Positions 56,863-64,000 of a stretch of 64,000 bases of DNA are shown here, piece by piece. Origin of the DNA: Hydrogenophilales bacterium 12-61-10 (GTDB lineage Bacteria; Pseudomonadota; Gammaproteobacteria; Burkholderiales; Thiobacillaceae); NCBI GenBank assembly GCA_002279795.1, contig NCCT01000020.1, positions 1 to 64,000 of the forward strand, given 5' to 3'. The stretch's first letter is position 1. The number at the start of each line of letters is the position of its first letter. Position numbers and translations under genes: made by a program. The notes below the pieces were generated by a model. It was not told the origin of the DNA, did no database searches, and was given only the letters and a program-made list of their open reading frames with translations.

Positions 56863-57831
56863 TCAAGGCGTGACGATCACACTGCCCCGCTTGTGTCCGC
56901 TGTCGACATGGCGATGCGCGTCCCGGATACGCCCCAGCGGGTAGACCGCATCGATGTGTGGTGTAAACCTTCCGTCCGCCGTGGCCTGCATGAGTAACTG
57001 CATATCCGAGATGCGCTCACGCGCGGGGCCGGCGATGATGCGCTGACGGCTGGTGACCGCCACCCACGGGGCCCGCAGGACATCCTGCAGGCCGCCTGCG
57101 AGCGCCAAGAACCGGCCTTCCGGCGGCAACCATGGGCGCACACGTGCCCAATCGAGCGTGCCTGTGGCGTCGAGAACTACATCAAAGATCTCTTCCGGAT
57201 TAGGCCAGTTGTGTCGCGCAGGGTCGATCAGACGTGTAGCCCCCAGTGGCGCAACCCACCCCGCATTGCGCCCACTGCACACGGCCGTGACGTGTGCGCC
57301 GAGGAGCGAAGCCCATTGCACCGCAGCCGAACCGACTGCGCCCGACGCGCCCACGATCAGGATGCGCTCACTCTCACGCAGATCGGCACGGCGCAGAAAA
57401 TCCATGGCAGCGGTTCCGCCGAACAGTGCGGCCACTGCGGTTTCATGGGACAGGCTCGCTGGCTTGGCCAGCACTCGCCCCACAGGATTGAGGCAGCAGA
57501 CCCCGGCATGGCAGCCCATGCGCATACCCGTCATGCCCACCACTTCGTCGCCGGGCTGGAATCCGGTCACACCCACTCCAACCGCGTCGATCACACCCAA
57601 GAAATCACCCCCCAGAACAGGCTGCCGTGGGCGACGCCAGCCCAACGCCAGTCTTCCAGCCAGGCTGAAACCAGATGGCATATCCAACGAACGAATGCGC
57701 CGGTCGGCCGCACTCACCGAAGCCGCATGGATACGGACACGAACCTGCCCGCTCCGGGGCTGAGGGACCGGCAACCTCCCGACCACAAGCGTTTCCGGCG
57801 GGCCGTAGGCCGTACACACTGCTGCCGGCAT
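56863..57831 (-). CDS. NAD(P)-dependent zinc-free medium-chain reductase (quinone reductase-like)
   Basis: A 322-residue medium-chain dehydrogenase/reductase (MDR) from the ATG at 57831; the frame is open 14 codons further into the kinase gene. Key segments: VLGGDFLGVIDAVGVGVTGF, GDEVVGMTGMRMG, and the nucleotide fold ERILIVGASGAVGSAAVQWA near residues 134-153. No structural zinc cysteine cluster is seen, so it is a quinone-oxidoreductase type. It follows the histidine kinase gene by 4 bases on the same strand. Confidence 0.85.
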   Translation of the reverse strand: MPAAVCTAYGPPETLVVGRLPVPQPRSGQVRVRIHAASVSAADRRIRSLDMPSGFSLAGRLALGWRRPRQPVLGGDFLGVIDAVGVGVTGFQPGDEVVGMTGMRMGCHAGVCCLNPVGRVLAKPASLSHETAVAALFGGTAAMDFLRRADLRESERILIVGASGAVGSAAVQWASLLGAHVTAVCSGRNAGWVAPLGATRLIDPARHNWPNPEEIFDVVLDATGTLDWARVRPWLPPEGRFLALAGGLQDVLRAPWVAVTSRQRIIAGPARERISDMQLLMQATADGRFTPHIDAVYPLGRIRDAHRHVDSGHKRGSVIVTP

Positions 57832-57835
57832 GGTT

Positions 57836-59269
57836 TCAACTGGATGCGTAAGTACCATCTGGCCCCGGTACACTGATCCTTACGCACAGCCCCCTGCCAT
57901 CGATCCCATCTTCCACATGGATGCGTGCATTGTGCTGGCGTATTGCCGCCGCCACGATGGCCAGCCCCAGTCCGGACCCCGACGCACTGCTCTGGCTGCC
58001 TCGCCAGAACCGGTCAAACATGCGCCCACGCTCTTCACGGGGAATGCCCGGGCCGTCATCACACACCGATGCGACAAAAGCCAGTGAGGGTTCGACATCC
58101 ATCCGCACGATCACCTGCCCGCCGGGCCGGCCATAGCGAATGGCGTTACCAATCAGATTGCTCAGTGCAGTTTCCAGCGTGTGGTGCGCACACCCGACCG
58201 GCACTTGATCCGGACCACGATAGGCAAGCTGGATGGATTTTTCCCGGGCTTCCAGTGCATGGGCCGCCAGAACGTCGCGCACTACATCGGCCACATCCGC
58301 AGGCTCGCCTTTATCCGCCTTGGCTTCAAAACGGGCCAGCGTCAGTAACTGGCCAACCAATCGGTTGGCCCGACCAAGACCGGCCTGCAATCCGCGCTCG
58401 GCCTCCAACCGCGCTTCTGGCGTTTTCGCATGCAGAACATCATCGACCTGCGCGCTGATCACCGCCAGCGGCGTGCGCAGCTCATGTGCCGCATCAGCAA
58501 GAAAATCCCGCTCGCGTCGCAGCAGCTCCCTGAGTCTTTCCAGCGTGGAATTGATTTCATCAACTACGGGCTGAAGTTCCGGGACGAGCTCTTCCATCTC
58601 GACCGGTTCCAAATCATCGGGAGGGCGCGCCGCAAGTTCGCACGACAGCTGGCGTAAAGGTTTCAACCCGCATTTAACGACCCACAAGACCGGCAACAGC
58701 AGGAGCGGAAATCCAGCAAGCAAAGGGGTGAGTAAACTGGCTGGGCCCAACATCACGCTGTCGAAATCGGCCTGCCGTCCGCGTTTCGTTTGCATCACCT
58801 CGATTCGATAGTCATGCCCCCGCGCCCAGGCGGCATAGACGCGATAGGACTCGCCCCCGATTTCCGCATCGTGAAAACCTGTTGCCATGAACGGGCCTGT
58901 TGGCACGCGCAGCACATTCGGGCTACCGGCTATCCAGGTTCCGTCTTTCCGCCATACATTGAACACAGCAACATCCTCGGTGTGCGCGCCATTGTCGGCG
59001 TGCGCACCATCGTCGGCGAATTCGGCAAGGACGAGGTTCGCGCCCGCAATGGATGCCCGCATATCTTCCGGGCTGCGACTCGATTCCACGATCTTCCCAA
59101 GCCCCCTGGAAAATATCGTCAGCTGGTGATCGAAACCGCCCGACTCGGGCCAGTGCATCAGCGCCATGCCGATGCCGTAGATCGCCGCCCAGACCAGTAC
59201 GCTGGCCACCAGCAAGGTGACCCCCAGGATTTTGGTCATTGAGGGCGGAGAAAATGAAGCTTTCTTCAT
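57836..59269 (-). CDS. Sensor histidine kinase of the QseC/TctE type
   Basis: A 477-residue membrane kinase. Two hydrophobic segments (ILGVTLLVASVLVWAAIYGI and LLTPLLAGFPLLLLPVLWVV) flank a periplasmic sensor domain of about 140 residues. The H-box is DFLADAAHELRTPLAVISAQ with phosphoacceptor His near residue 263, then NLIGNAIRYGR (N-box), DDGPGIP (G1) and GSGLGLAI (G2). The sensor has a near-repeat DDGAHADNGAH, encoded by a short tandem repeat. Coupled to the regulator gene by ATGA overlap. Confidence 0.93.
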   Translation of the reverse strand: MKKASFSPPSMTKILGVTLLVASVLVWAAIYGIGMALMHWPESGGFDHQLTIFSRGLGKIVESSRSPEDMRASIAGANLVLAEFADDGAHADNGAHTEDVAVFNVWRKDGTWIAGSPNVLRVPTGPFMATGFHDAEIGGESYRVYAAWARGHDYRIEVMQTKRGRQADFDSVMLGPASLLTPLLAGFPLLLLPVLWVVKCGLKPLRQLSCELAARPPDDLEPVEMEELVPELQPVVDEINSTLERLRELLRRERDFLADAAHELRTPLAVISAQVDDVLHAKTPEARLEAERGLQAGLGRANRLVGQLLTLARFEAKADKGEPADVADVVRDVLAAHALEAREKSIQLAYRGPDQVPVGCAHHTLETALSNLIGNAIRYGRPGGQVIVRMDVEPSLAFVASVCDDGPGIPREERGRMFDRFWRGSQSSASGSGLGLAIVAAAIRQHNARIHVEDGIDGRGLCVRISVPGPDGTYASS

Positions 59270-59928
59270 TCGAACAGGCTGTAGCCTACGCCCCGCACCG
59301 TATGGATGACGCTTGTGCCAAGTTTGCGGCGCAAGTTGTGGATATGCCAGTCGAGCGTGCTGAACTCCAGTGGCTCGCCGAAAGGTTGCAGGGCGCGCGC
59401 CATGCGATGTTTAGGCACCACCTCACCTGCGTTACGTGCCAGTTCCTCGACGATCTGGAACTCGCGGGGCGACAGCGCCACAGCACTACCATCAAAGCGG
59501 ACTTCCCGTTTGCCGACATCGATATAAAGTTTCCCGACCTCCCAGGCCGACGATGCCTGTCCCGTGGCGCGGCGCGTGACGGCGCGAATGCGCGAGGCCA
59601 GCTCTTCCGGCGCAACTGGCTTGACGACGTAATCGTCCGCCCCGGCATCAAGGCCATCCACTCGGGACGAAACGGCATCGCGCGCGGTCAGCACGATGAC
59701 AGGCAACATCAATTGGTTGCGGCGCCAACGCCGAAGCAGGTCTAGCCCTTGACCATCGGGAAGACCAAGGTCGAGCACTGCGCAGGCGAACAGCGCAGTC
59801 TCACCGGAAGCCTGCGCATGCGCATCCCTCACACTTCGCACCCAGGTGCATGCAAACCCGTAGCCGCCCAAGGCTCGTTGCAGTGCGCCGCCTAAATCCA
59901 GATCGTCTTCAATGAGCAGCAGATGCAT
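59266..59928 (-). CDS. OmpR/PhoB-type response regulator
   Basis: A 220-residue regulator: receiver (MHLLLIEDDLDLGGALQRAL; phosphoacceptor Asp in CAVLDLGLPDGQG; LTARDAV switch region; conserved Lys in DYVVKPVAPEEL) and a winged-helix output (ALSPREFQIVEELARNAGEV, then STLDWHIHNLRRKLG). It pairs with the overlapping kinase. Its target is unknown; the downstream MDR gene and the hydrolase upstream are candidates. Confidence 0.95.
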   Translation of the reverse strand: MHLLLIEDDLDLGGALQRALGGYGFACTWVRSVRDAHAQASGETALFACAVLDLGLPDGQGLDLLRRWRRNQLMLPVIVLTARDAVSSRVDGLDAGADDYVVKPVAPEELASRIRAVTRRATGQASSAWEVGKLYIDVGKREVRFDGSAVALSPREFQIVEELARNAGEVVPKHRMARALQPFGEPLEFSTLDWHIHNLRRKLGTSVIHTVRGVGYSLFE

Positions 59929-59934
59929 GTTGCT

Positions 59935-60727
59935 TCACTCGACCGGCACAGCGGGAGGGGGCATTTGGGCGAAGCGGCTCTCGCGCAAGGCCTCTCGTAT
60001 CGCCTGAATGACAGCCTCGGGCTTTTCCAGCGGAATGGCGTGGCCGCTGTCGACCCAAATCTGCTTCGCCCCCGGGTGCAGTCGAACGATGTCCTTGCGC
60101 TTCTCGTTCGCATCGATAGTCAGTGCCGATTTCTCTTGCATCGGTTCCAGCTTGCTCAACACGAAAACCGGTTTGCCTTCCAGCGGCGGCAAACTCAGCA
60201 CCGCTACTCCGGTCGCGTCCATGGCGTTCAATTCTGTTTCCGCAGTTTCCGATAGCAACAAACCGAAGCCCACACGTGCCCAGGCTGGCCAATTTTCACG
60301 CGCACCCGCCCCCTTGAACTGCTCGGGATGCGTCGAATCCACAAGCACCAGCGCCGCCACTTCGTCCGGGTGACGTCGGGCGAAGAGCTGCATGTACAAA
60401 CCGCCAAGCGAATGCCCGACCAGCACATAAGGCGGGGTCAAGTTGCGGCTTTTCAGCAGCGCACGCAACTCATCGACGACGTGGTCGCCATCGCGCGGCG
60501 TAACGGCGCGTTCGCTTTCCCCATAACCTGGACGGTTGTAGGCGAAAACCATCGTTTCCTTCGCGACCTCTGGAAAGACCTTGGCCCACCAATCCATCGT
60601 TCCGCCGAGACCGCTCTCAAGCGACGCGCCGTTCCCCGATGCGGTCAGTGCGGGCATCGAGGATGCTGGCGCAGCCCGATATCAAAAGCACACCCATCAA
60701 AAACAGGTTTTTCAAAATTGTATTCAT
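59935..60727 (-). pseudogene. Alpha/beta hydrolase lipoprotein, broken by a frameshift with a small deletion
   Basis: From the ATG at 60727 the first frame gives a lipoprotein signal (MNTILKNLFLMGVLLISGCA) and SILDARTDRIGERRVA, then a stop. Homology continues in another frame from about 60626: LESGLGGTMDWWAKVFPEVA, AYNRPGYGESERAV, the nucleophile elbow VLVGHSLGGLYM and the catalytic Asp and His (DSTHPEQF; DSGHAIPLEKP). Family members have about 8 more residues between the two parts. The ATG at 60657 would give a 240-residue product without a signal and with a wrong N-terminus. Confidence 0.75.
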
Positions 60728-60751
60728 CCGTTTTGCTACCCATCCATCCAG

Positions 60752-61012
60752 TCAGCACAAACCCTCTTTGCATCGAACTCCGATCAAGCGCTCGCGCTCG
60801 CGGAGATACTCTTCGTACGTTGCGTGATCGGCCTCACAGCTGGTTTCATTCATTCCATCGTTGCACTGCTTCCGAACCAACCCTTCGTAGACCCCACGTT
60901 TAACGCCGTCAGACGTACATCCCGACAAGACGAACACCAGCCCAGCGAGTGTTACCCGCAGCAGTACGAACCTCGGTTCATCCCTCCTGGCGAATCGAAT
61001 GATTCCTGGCAA
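60752..61012 (-). CDS. Small lipoprotein of unknown function
   Basis: Up to 86 residues with hydrophobic VLLRVTLAGLVFVLSGCTSD (lipobox LSGC), then a mature part with four more cysteines (KQCNDG, TSCEAD, VRCKEGLC). The start is unclear: a TTG at 61012 directly follows the stop of the upstream gene. A better-looking start, GGAGGG plus ATG near 60983, is in another frame and would read into the lipobox frame if one base were added just before the GTACTG stretch. The Cys pattern suggests disulfides in the periplasm. No family recognised. Confidence 0.6.
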   Translation of the reverse strand: MPGIIRFARRDEPRFVLLRVTLAGLVFVLSGCTSDGVKRGVYEGLVRKQCNDGMNETSCEADHATYEEYLRERERLIGVRCKEGLC

Positions 61013-61750
61013 TTACTTCTTCCTTGCGCTTACACATTTACCCAGCCGGTCGCGCGCGGCCAGGCCATCGTGCCACTCGACACTGGCAACCGATTTTCCA
61101 TCCATTTCCAGATCAAAACTGGCTTCATTTTCCATACCAGCCAAAGCCGCCTCTATCGTCGGAACGGCAAACGCAATGGCGCCAAATGCCTCACCCGGGA
61201 GCTTGTAGTTGAATGCCTGCACGGTTTGCGGTGCATCATTGGACTGCTTGAGCGTGACTCTTACTTTCTGCATTTTTGCCGGTGTGGGTATATCCGCCCC
61301 CCAAAAAGTCATAAGTGCGCCTGCGTACTCTTTGCCCGGTCCTGACAGCCGGACCATGCCGCCACCCTTTGCATAAAAGGCAGCGCAGTATTCCCCAGGC
61401 GCGGCACCGGGGGCATCCTGAAAATATTCCCATCCACCATTGAGGTAGCGTTCATACGCCGCCTTGAATTTTGGGTCACTTTTTGCCCGTTTCTCGATCA
61501 CCTCGGATGGCTCGTGAGCCACGGCGGTGGACACCGAGACCGCCTGGCTGAGTAAGCTTTGCATCGGGTCAAAAGCGGCTGCATTTGAGCCGCTTTTACT
61601 CCCGCTGCTCTGATCTGATTGCCGATGTTGCGCCTGCTCCGTGCATTTTTTTGGCAAATCCGAGCAGGCCAAAACTGAGCAGGAAAACATCATGAGCATC
61701 AAACCCGAAGCGCCTAGCAAGATAAAACGTGTCGAATCAGTTTGCGGCAT
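61013..61750 (-). CDS. Exported protein of unknown function
   Basis: A 245-residue protein with an N-terminal signal (FILLGASGLMLMMFSCSVLA, possible lipobox at the VLAC). A low-complexity Ser/Gln/Gly stretch (QSDQSSGSKSGSN) precedes a domain containing CAAFYAKGGGMVRLSGPGKE and LMTFWGADIPTPAKMQKVRV. It ends with WHDGLAARDRLGKCVSARKK. I do not recognise the family. Its stop touches the start of the following small lipoprotein gene. Confidence 0.7.
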   Translation of the reverse strand: MPQTDSTRFILLGASGLMLMMFSCSVLACSDLPKKCTEQAQHRQSDQSSGSKSGSNAAAFDPMQSLLSQAVSVSTAVAHEPSEVIEKRAKSDPKFKAAYERYLNGGWEYFQDAPGAAPGEYCAAFYAKGGGMVRLSGPGKEYAGALMTFWGADIPTPAKMQKVRVTLKQSNDAPQTVQAFNYKLPGEAFGAIAFAVPTIEAALAGMENEASFDLEMDGKSVASVEWHDGLAARDRLGKCVSARKK

Positions 61751-61797
61751 GATTGCCTCCTGAAAAGTCCTACAGAATATGCAGAACTTCTGTTACA

Positions 61798-62547
61798 TCA
61801 ACGTAAACCTGAGGGATACGCCGCCTTTGGTGTGTCCTTCGCAAGTGCAGTATTGGCCGCTGCCATGACGAAAGCCGAGAAGATCACAACGTCTTGCAGA
61901 AAGTGAATGAACCAGGCCCAGAATATTCCGTTCGTCTCCACCACTGACTTGGCAAGCAGCCACCCCAATAAACCCGCCATTAGTGCACCACCGATACCGT
62001 TGGGCATGCCACGAAGATGCGAAACTCCGAAAACAGCAGCCGAAATGAGCAGTATGTGATCGGCATCAACTGAGCCAACCAGCGGCACAATAACGCCAAG
62101 TCGGAAAACCACTTCTTCGCTGAATGAGTTGGTAAGTGCGAACAGAAAAACCCACGGCAGGTAAGGTACGAGTTGCTTTGGATTGCCGACAGATTTACGT
62201 AATTGCAAATAGACAAAGATGGATGTGGCTAGTGTGATGAAAATCGACAGACTAGCTCCGAGGCTACGCCATGACTCTCCCTCCGAAATACCCAACCACG
62301 AAACTCCTTTGGCAGGAGCGGCGATATTGCCCGGAGCAAGGTAGGCCGAGAGGATCGTTTCGTTCAAGCAATAGGTGACGAGTAGAGCAAGCATGGCTAC
62401 TCCCAACAATAGAGCCTGATATTTTGATTGGGTGTTGACGTATTCCAGTCCACTCACAGAAAACGGCGCCCTTTGCGCGAACCGACCGAGGCTCAGGATG
62501 ACTGTCGTTGCACCAATAACGACTACCAGTGCGATCACGACTTCCAC
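61798..62547 (-). CDS. CPBP-family intramembrane glutamic endopeptidase
   Basis: A 249-residue multi-helix membrane protein. NSFSEEVVFRLGVIVPLVG carries the EExxxR motif, and AAVFGVSHLRGM and AWFIHFLQDVVIF carry the later conserved His residues, the pattern of CAAX protease/bacteriocin-processing (CPBP, formerly Abi) proteins. The natural substrate is not known. It may have a self-immunity or envelope role, but nothing nearby specifies one. Confidence 0.85.
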   Translation of the reverse strand: MEVVIALVVVIGATTVILSLGRFAQRAPFSVSGLEYVNTQSKYQALLLGVAMLALLVTYCLNETILSAYLAPGNIAAPAKGVSWLGISEGESWRSLGASLSIFITLATSIFVYLQLRKSVGNPKQLVPYLPWVFLFALTNSFSEEVVFRLGVIVPLVGSVDADHILLISAAVFGVSHLRGMPNGIGGALMAGLLGWLLAKSVVETNGIFWAWFIHFLQDVVIFSAFVMAAANTALAKDTPKAAYPSGLR

Positions 62548-62640
62548 TCGATTGCTTCTCCTAAACAGCCGACGAGACTGTAGAAGAAGTTCCCGGAAAA
62601 ATGGACGGGGTAGAAATGGACATACATCATTGTGCAGCCT

Positions 62641-63027
62641 TTATCGCGAAGCGTCCGGTGATGGGTTGGGCCATTTCCAGGCAAACCAGACAATGAGCGC
62701 CATACAGACGACCTCAACAGTTGCGAAGAAAATGTAGTGCAGCATGGTCGACCCACCGGCTATGACCTACGCAATGGTCACCACGCCTGCGATGATATTC
62801 GTCCAACGATTCGCTCTGTATTTCAGTACCCGGGCCAACAGAACCATGGCAATCGGTATCTCTGTCACCATGGCGGCTCCCAGCAAGAACCCTTGCGTGA
62901 TTTGAATTTCTTCCGCGTACCTGGTCATGAGAACCTTCAAGAACCCGGGGTTCATGAAAGTGAAAATATCCGCGAAAAGCATGTTCAACATCACGAACAC
63001 TCACATCGTGGAAAGCATGGTTTCCAT
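62641..63027 (-). pseudogene. DUF6326-family membrane protein with two in-frame stop codons
   Basis: In one uninterrupted frame from the ATG at 63027 to the TAA at 62641 (129 codons) the sequence reads METMLSTM, a TGA, then VFVMLNMLFADIFTFMNPGF ... IPIAMVLLARVLKYRANRWT ... VVTIA, a TAG, then VIAGGSTMLHYIFFATVEVV ... WFAWKWPNPSP. This is the DUF6326 pattern over its whole length. The first stop falls where the family has Trp (LSTLW), so TGG to TGA; the second (62767-62769) falls between two membrane helices. No frame change is needed, so these are point nonsense mutations or sequence errors. Confidence 0.75.
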
Positions 63028-63078
63028 GCTCCACTTCCCGTCACGCTTTTCGTCAGGATTCACGTTGCCGTTTCCCGC

Positions 63079-64000
63079 TCAGTTTCCGGGCACATGCAGC
63101 AGCCCCTCGCACGCCCCCTTGGCGGACATGCCCATATTGCTATCTACACTGATGCGCACATCGGCGACGCGAAATGCGCCCTGCCGATCAGGCGTGGTGA
63201 CAAACTGCACATCGCAACTCCAGTAAATACCATGCGTCACATACGTACCGCCCTTGTAGTCGTACACCGCACGCGTGTCATAGTCCTTGCCATAAGACAG
63301 GAAGCGCACATTGCCTGTTGTGGTAAGGCTCGGGCGCCCTACGATTGACGCGACCTCTTCCTCCAGCTTGCCTTGCCAGACCATCAACATCTGGGATTCT
63401 GTACGATTCAGTTTGCGCCCGTTGCGCAGCTTGGCGGCCACCTTGTCAAAATCGAATTTGATTTCCGCTGCCTGAATTTTCGGCTCGTAGGCTTGCTTGG
63501 TCTTTTTTGTTAATTCAGCAAGTTGCGTTTTCGCCTCTGCAATTTTTGCCATCGCAGCAGCTTTTTCTTCCGGCGTGGCTTTCTTTGCCCATTTTCCACT
63601 GGGGTCGGGACGTTTGCTTCCCGCCCAGAGTACGGACCACGCCAATTCCAGATACTGCGGTGCCGACCCATTTATCAAGGTCATATCTTCTGTAAGGCCT
63701 ATTTTTCGTAATTCCGTATTGAACGCTGTGCTATCCAAGGTCTTGCCGGATGCGCGTACCGCCGCATTTACAGCTGCATTGACTTCGTCTCGATTACAGG
63801 CCAGCTTGTGCGCCTTGAGCAAAACAGGGCTGCTTGCCATTTGCCATGCACCAGCAGGTGTGGATTCAATTTTTAAATCGCTGCGCCGCAGGATCGTGCC
63901 GCCTTCACCCAAACGCATTTTCACCGGGTCTGTCCAGGCTGGTTGTTTAGGGATGCCCTTACCGAAATCAACTTTCGAGGCGCATTCGAACTGCAAGCGC
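63079..64000 (-). CDS. Unknown protein, 5' end beyond the window
   Basis: At least 305 residues, open to the right edge of the window, so the start lies beyond it. The middle contains a Lys/Ala-rich helix (ATPEEKAAAMAKIAEAKTQL, then AELTKKTKQAYEPK), likely coiled coil. The C-terminal part (GKLEEEVASIVGRPSLTTTG ... RAVYDYKGGTYVTHGIYWSC ... GACEGLLHVPGN) has three cysteines and may be an exported domain. Family not recognised. It is on the same strand as the DUF6326 remnant, with 51 bases between. Confidence 0.6.
   Translation of the reverse strand, partial: RLQFECASKVDFGKGIPKQPAWTDPVKMRLGEGGTILRRSDLKIESTPAGAWQMASSPVLLKAHKLACNRDEVNAAVNAAVRASGKTLDSTAFNTELRKIGLTEDMTLINGSAPQYLELAWSVLWAGSKRPDPSGKWAKKATPEEKAAAMAKIAEAKTQLAELTKKTKQAYEPKIQAAEIKFDFDKVAAKLRNGRKLNRTESQMLMVWQGKLEEEVASIVGRPSLTTTGNVRFLSYGKDYDTRAVYDYKGGTYVTHGIYWSCDVQFVTTPDRQGAFRVADVRISVDSNMGMSAKGACEGLLHVPGN

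Noticed and set aside
62641..63027. Recoding of TGA or TAG as a sense codon
   Set aside because: TGA, TAG and TAA are all used as normal stops in the neighbouring genes, and no selenocysteine or pyrrolysine machinery or context is seen; mutation or error is simpler.
1..64000. CRISPR array, insertion sequence or phage integration site
   Set aside because: No regular spaced repeats, no transposase or integrase frames and no flanking terminal repeats were seen; the three tRNA genes show no adjacent att duplication.

Overview
The window looks like a chromosomal stretch of a GC-rich betaproteobacterium, probably a Thiobacillus/Nitrosomonadales-type organism. This rests on the housekeeping order (asd-leuB-leuD-leuC with an entericidin-like lipoprotein gene inside; rimP-nusA-infB-rbfA-truB), a ccoNOQP cbb3 oxidase cluster with ccoG and fixH, and a PEP-CTERM protein behind a sigma-54-like promoter. 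The genus is an inference from family resemblance; no search was possible.

Layout. 1-5.8 kb (minus): start of a probable fimV gene, asd, leuB, leuD, a small lipoprotein, leuC, and an MFS transporter. 6-12.2 kb: a GGDEF protein coupled to a MinD/FlhG-like ATPase, an HDOD protein, a type-5 uracil-DNA glycosylase, a tautomerase-like protein, uvrC, pgsA, and tRNA-Gly, tRNA-Cys and tRNA-Leu. 12.3-18.5 kb: the rimP-truB translation operon. 18.5-37.7 kb is the accessory core: a LuxR-type regulator, a rearranged Tad/Flp pilus locus (two Flp-like pilins, a broken TadG-like gene, two TadE-like pseudopilins, CpaB, CpaC, an FHA-CpaF fusion, TadB, TadC, DUF192 and glutaredoxin-domain proteins) and, with an ATGA stop/start overlap as its last cistron, a 1659-residue Sec-exported RHS protein ending in a DUF2235/Tle1-type lipase domain. 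A lipoprotein gene overlaps the RHS 3' end and is the candidate immunity gene. A decayed second copy of the RHS tip and the lipoprotein follows. 37.7-51 kb: acs, the PEP-CTERM gene, glnE, a PBP5-type carboxypeptidase, a broken dicarboxylate symporter, pyrD, a broken TIGR03790-type gene, ald, gpmA and a second histidine phosphatase. 51-57 kb: ccoNOQP, ccoG, fixH and two small membrane proteins. 57-64 kb (minus): an MDR oxidoreductase, an OmpR-type two-component system, a broken alpha/beta hydrolase, small secreted proteins, a CPBP protease, a DUF6326 pseudogene and a partial unknown protein.

The strongest candidate for something new is the translational coupling of a signal-peptide-bearing RHS lipase toxin to a Tad pilus operon with no VgrG, PAAR or T6SS gene in sight. 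A second theme is damage: at least four genes and one duplicated fragment contain out-of-frame internal deletions, and two further reading frames carry in-frame nonsense codons. This is either real gene decay or a systematic assembly fault.
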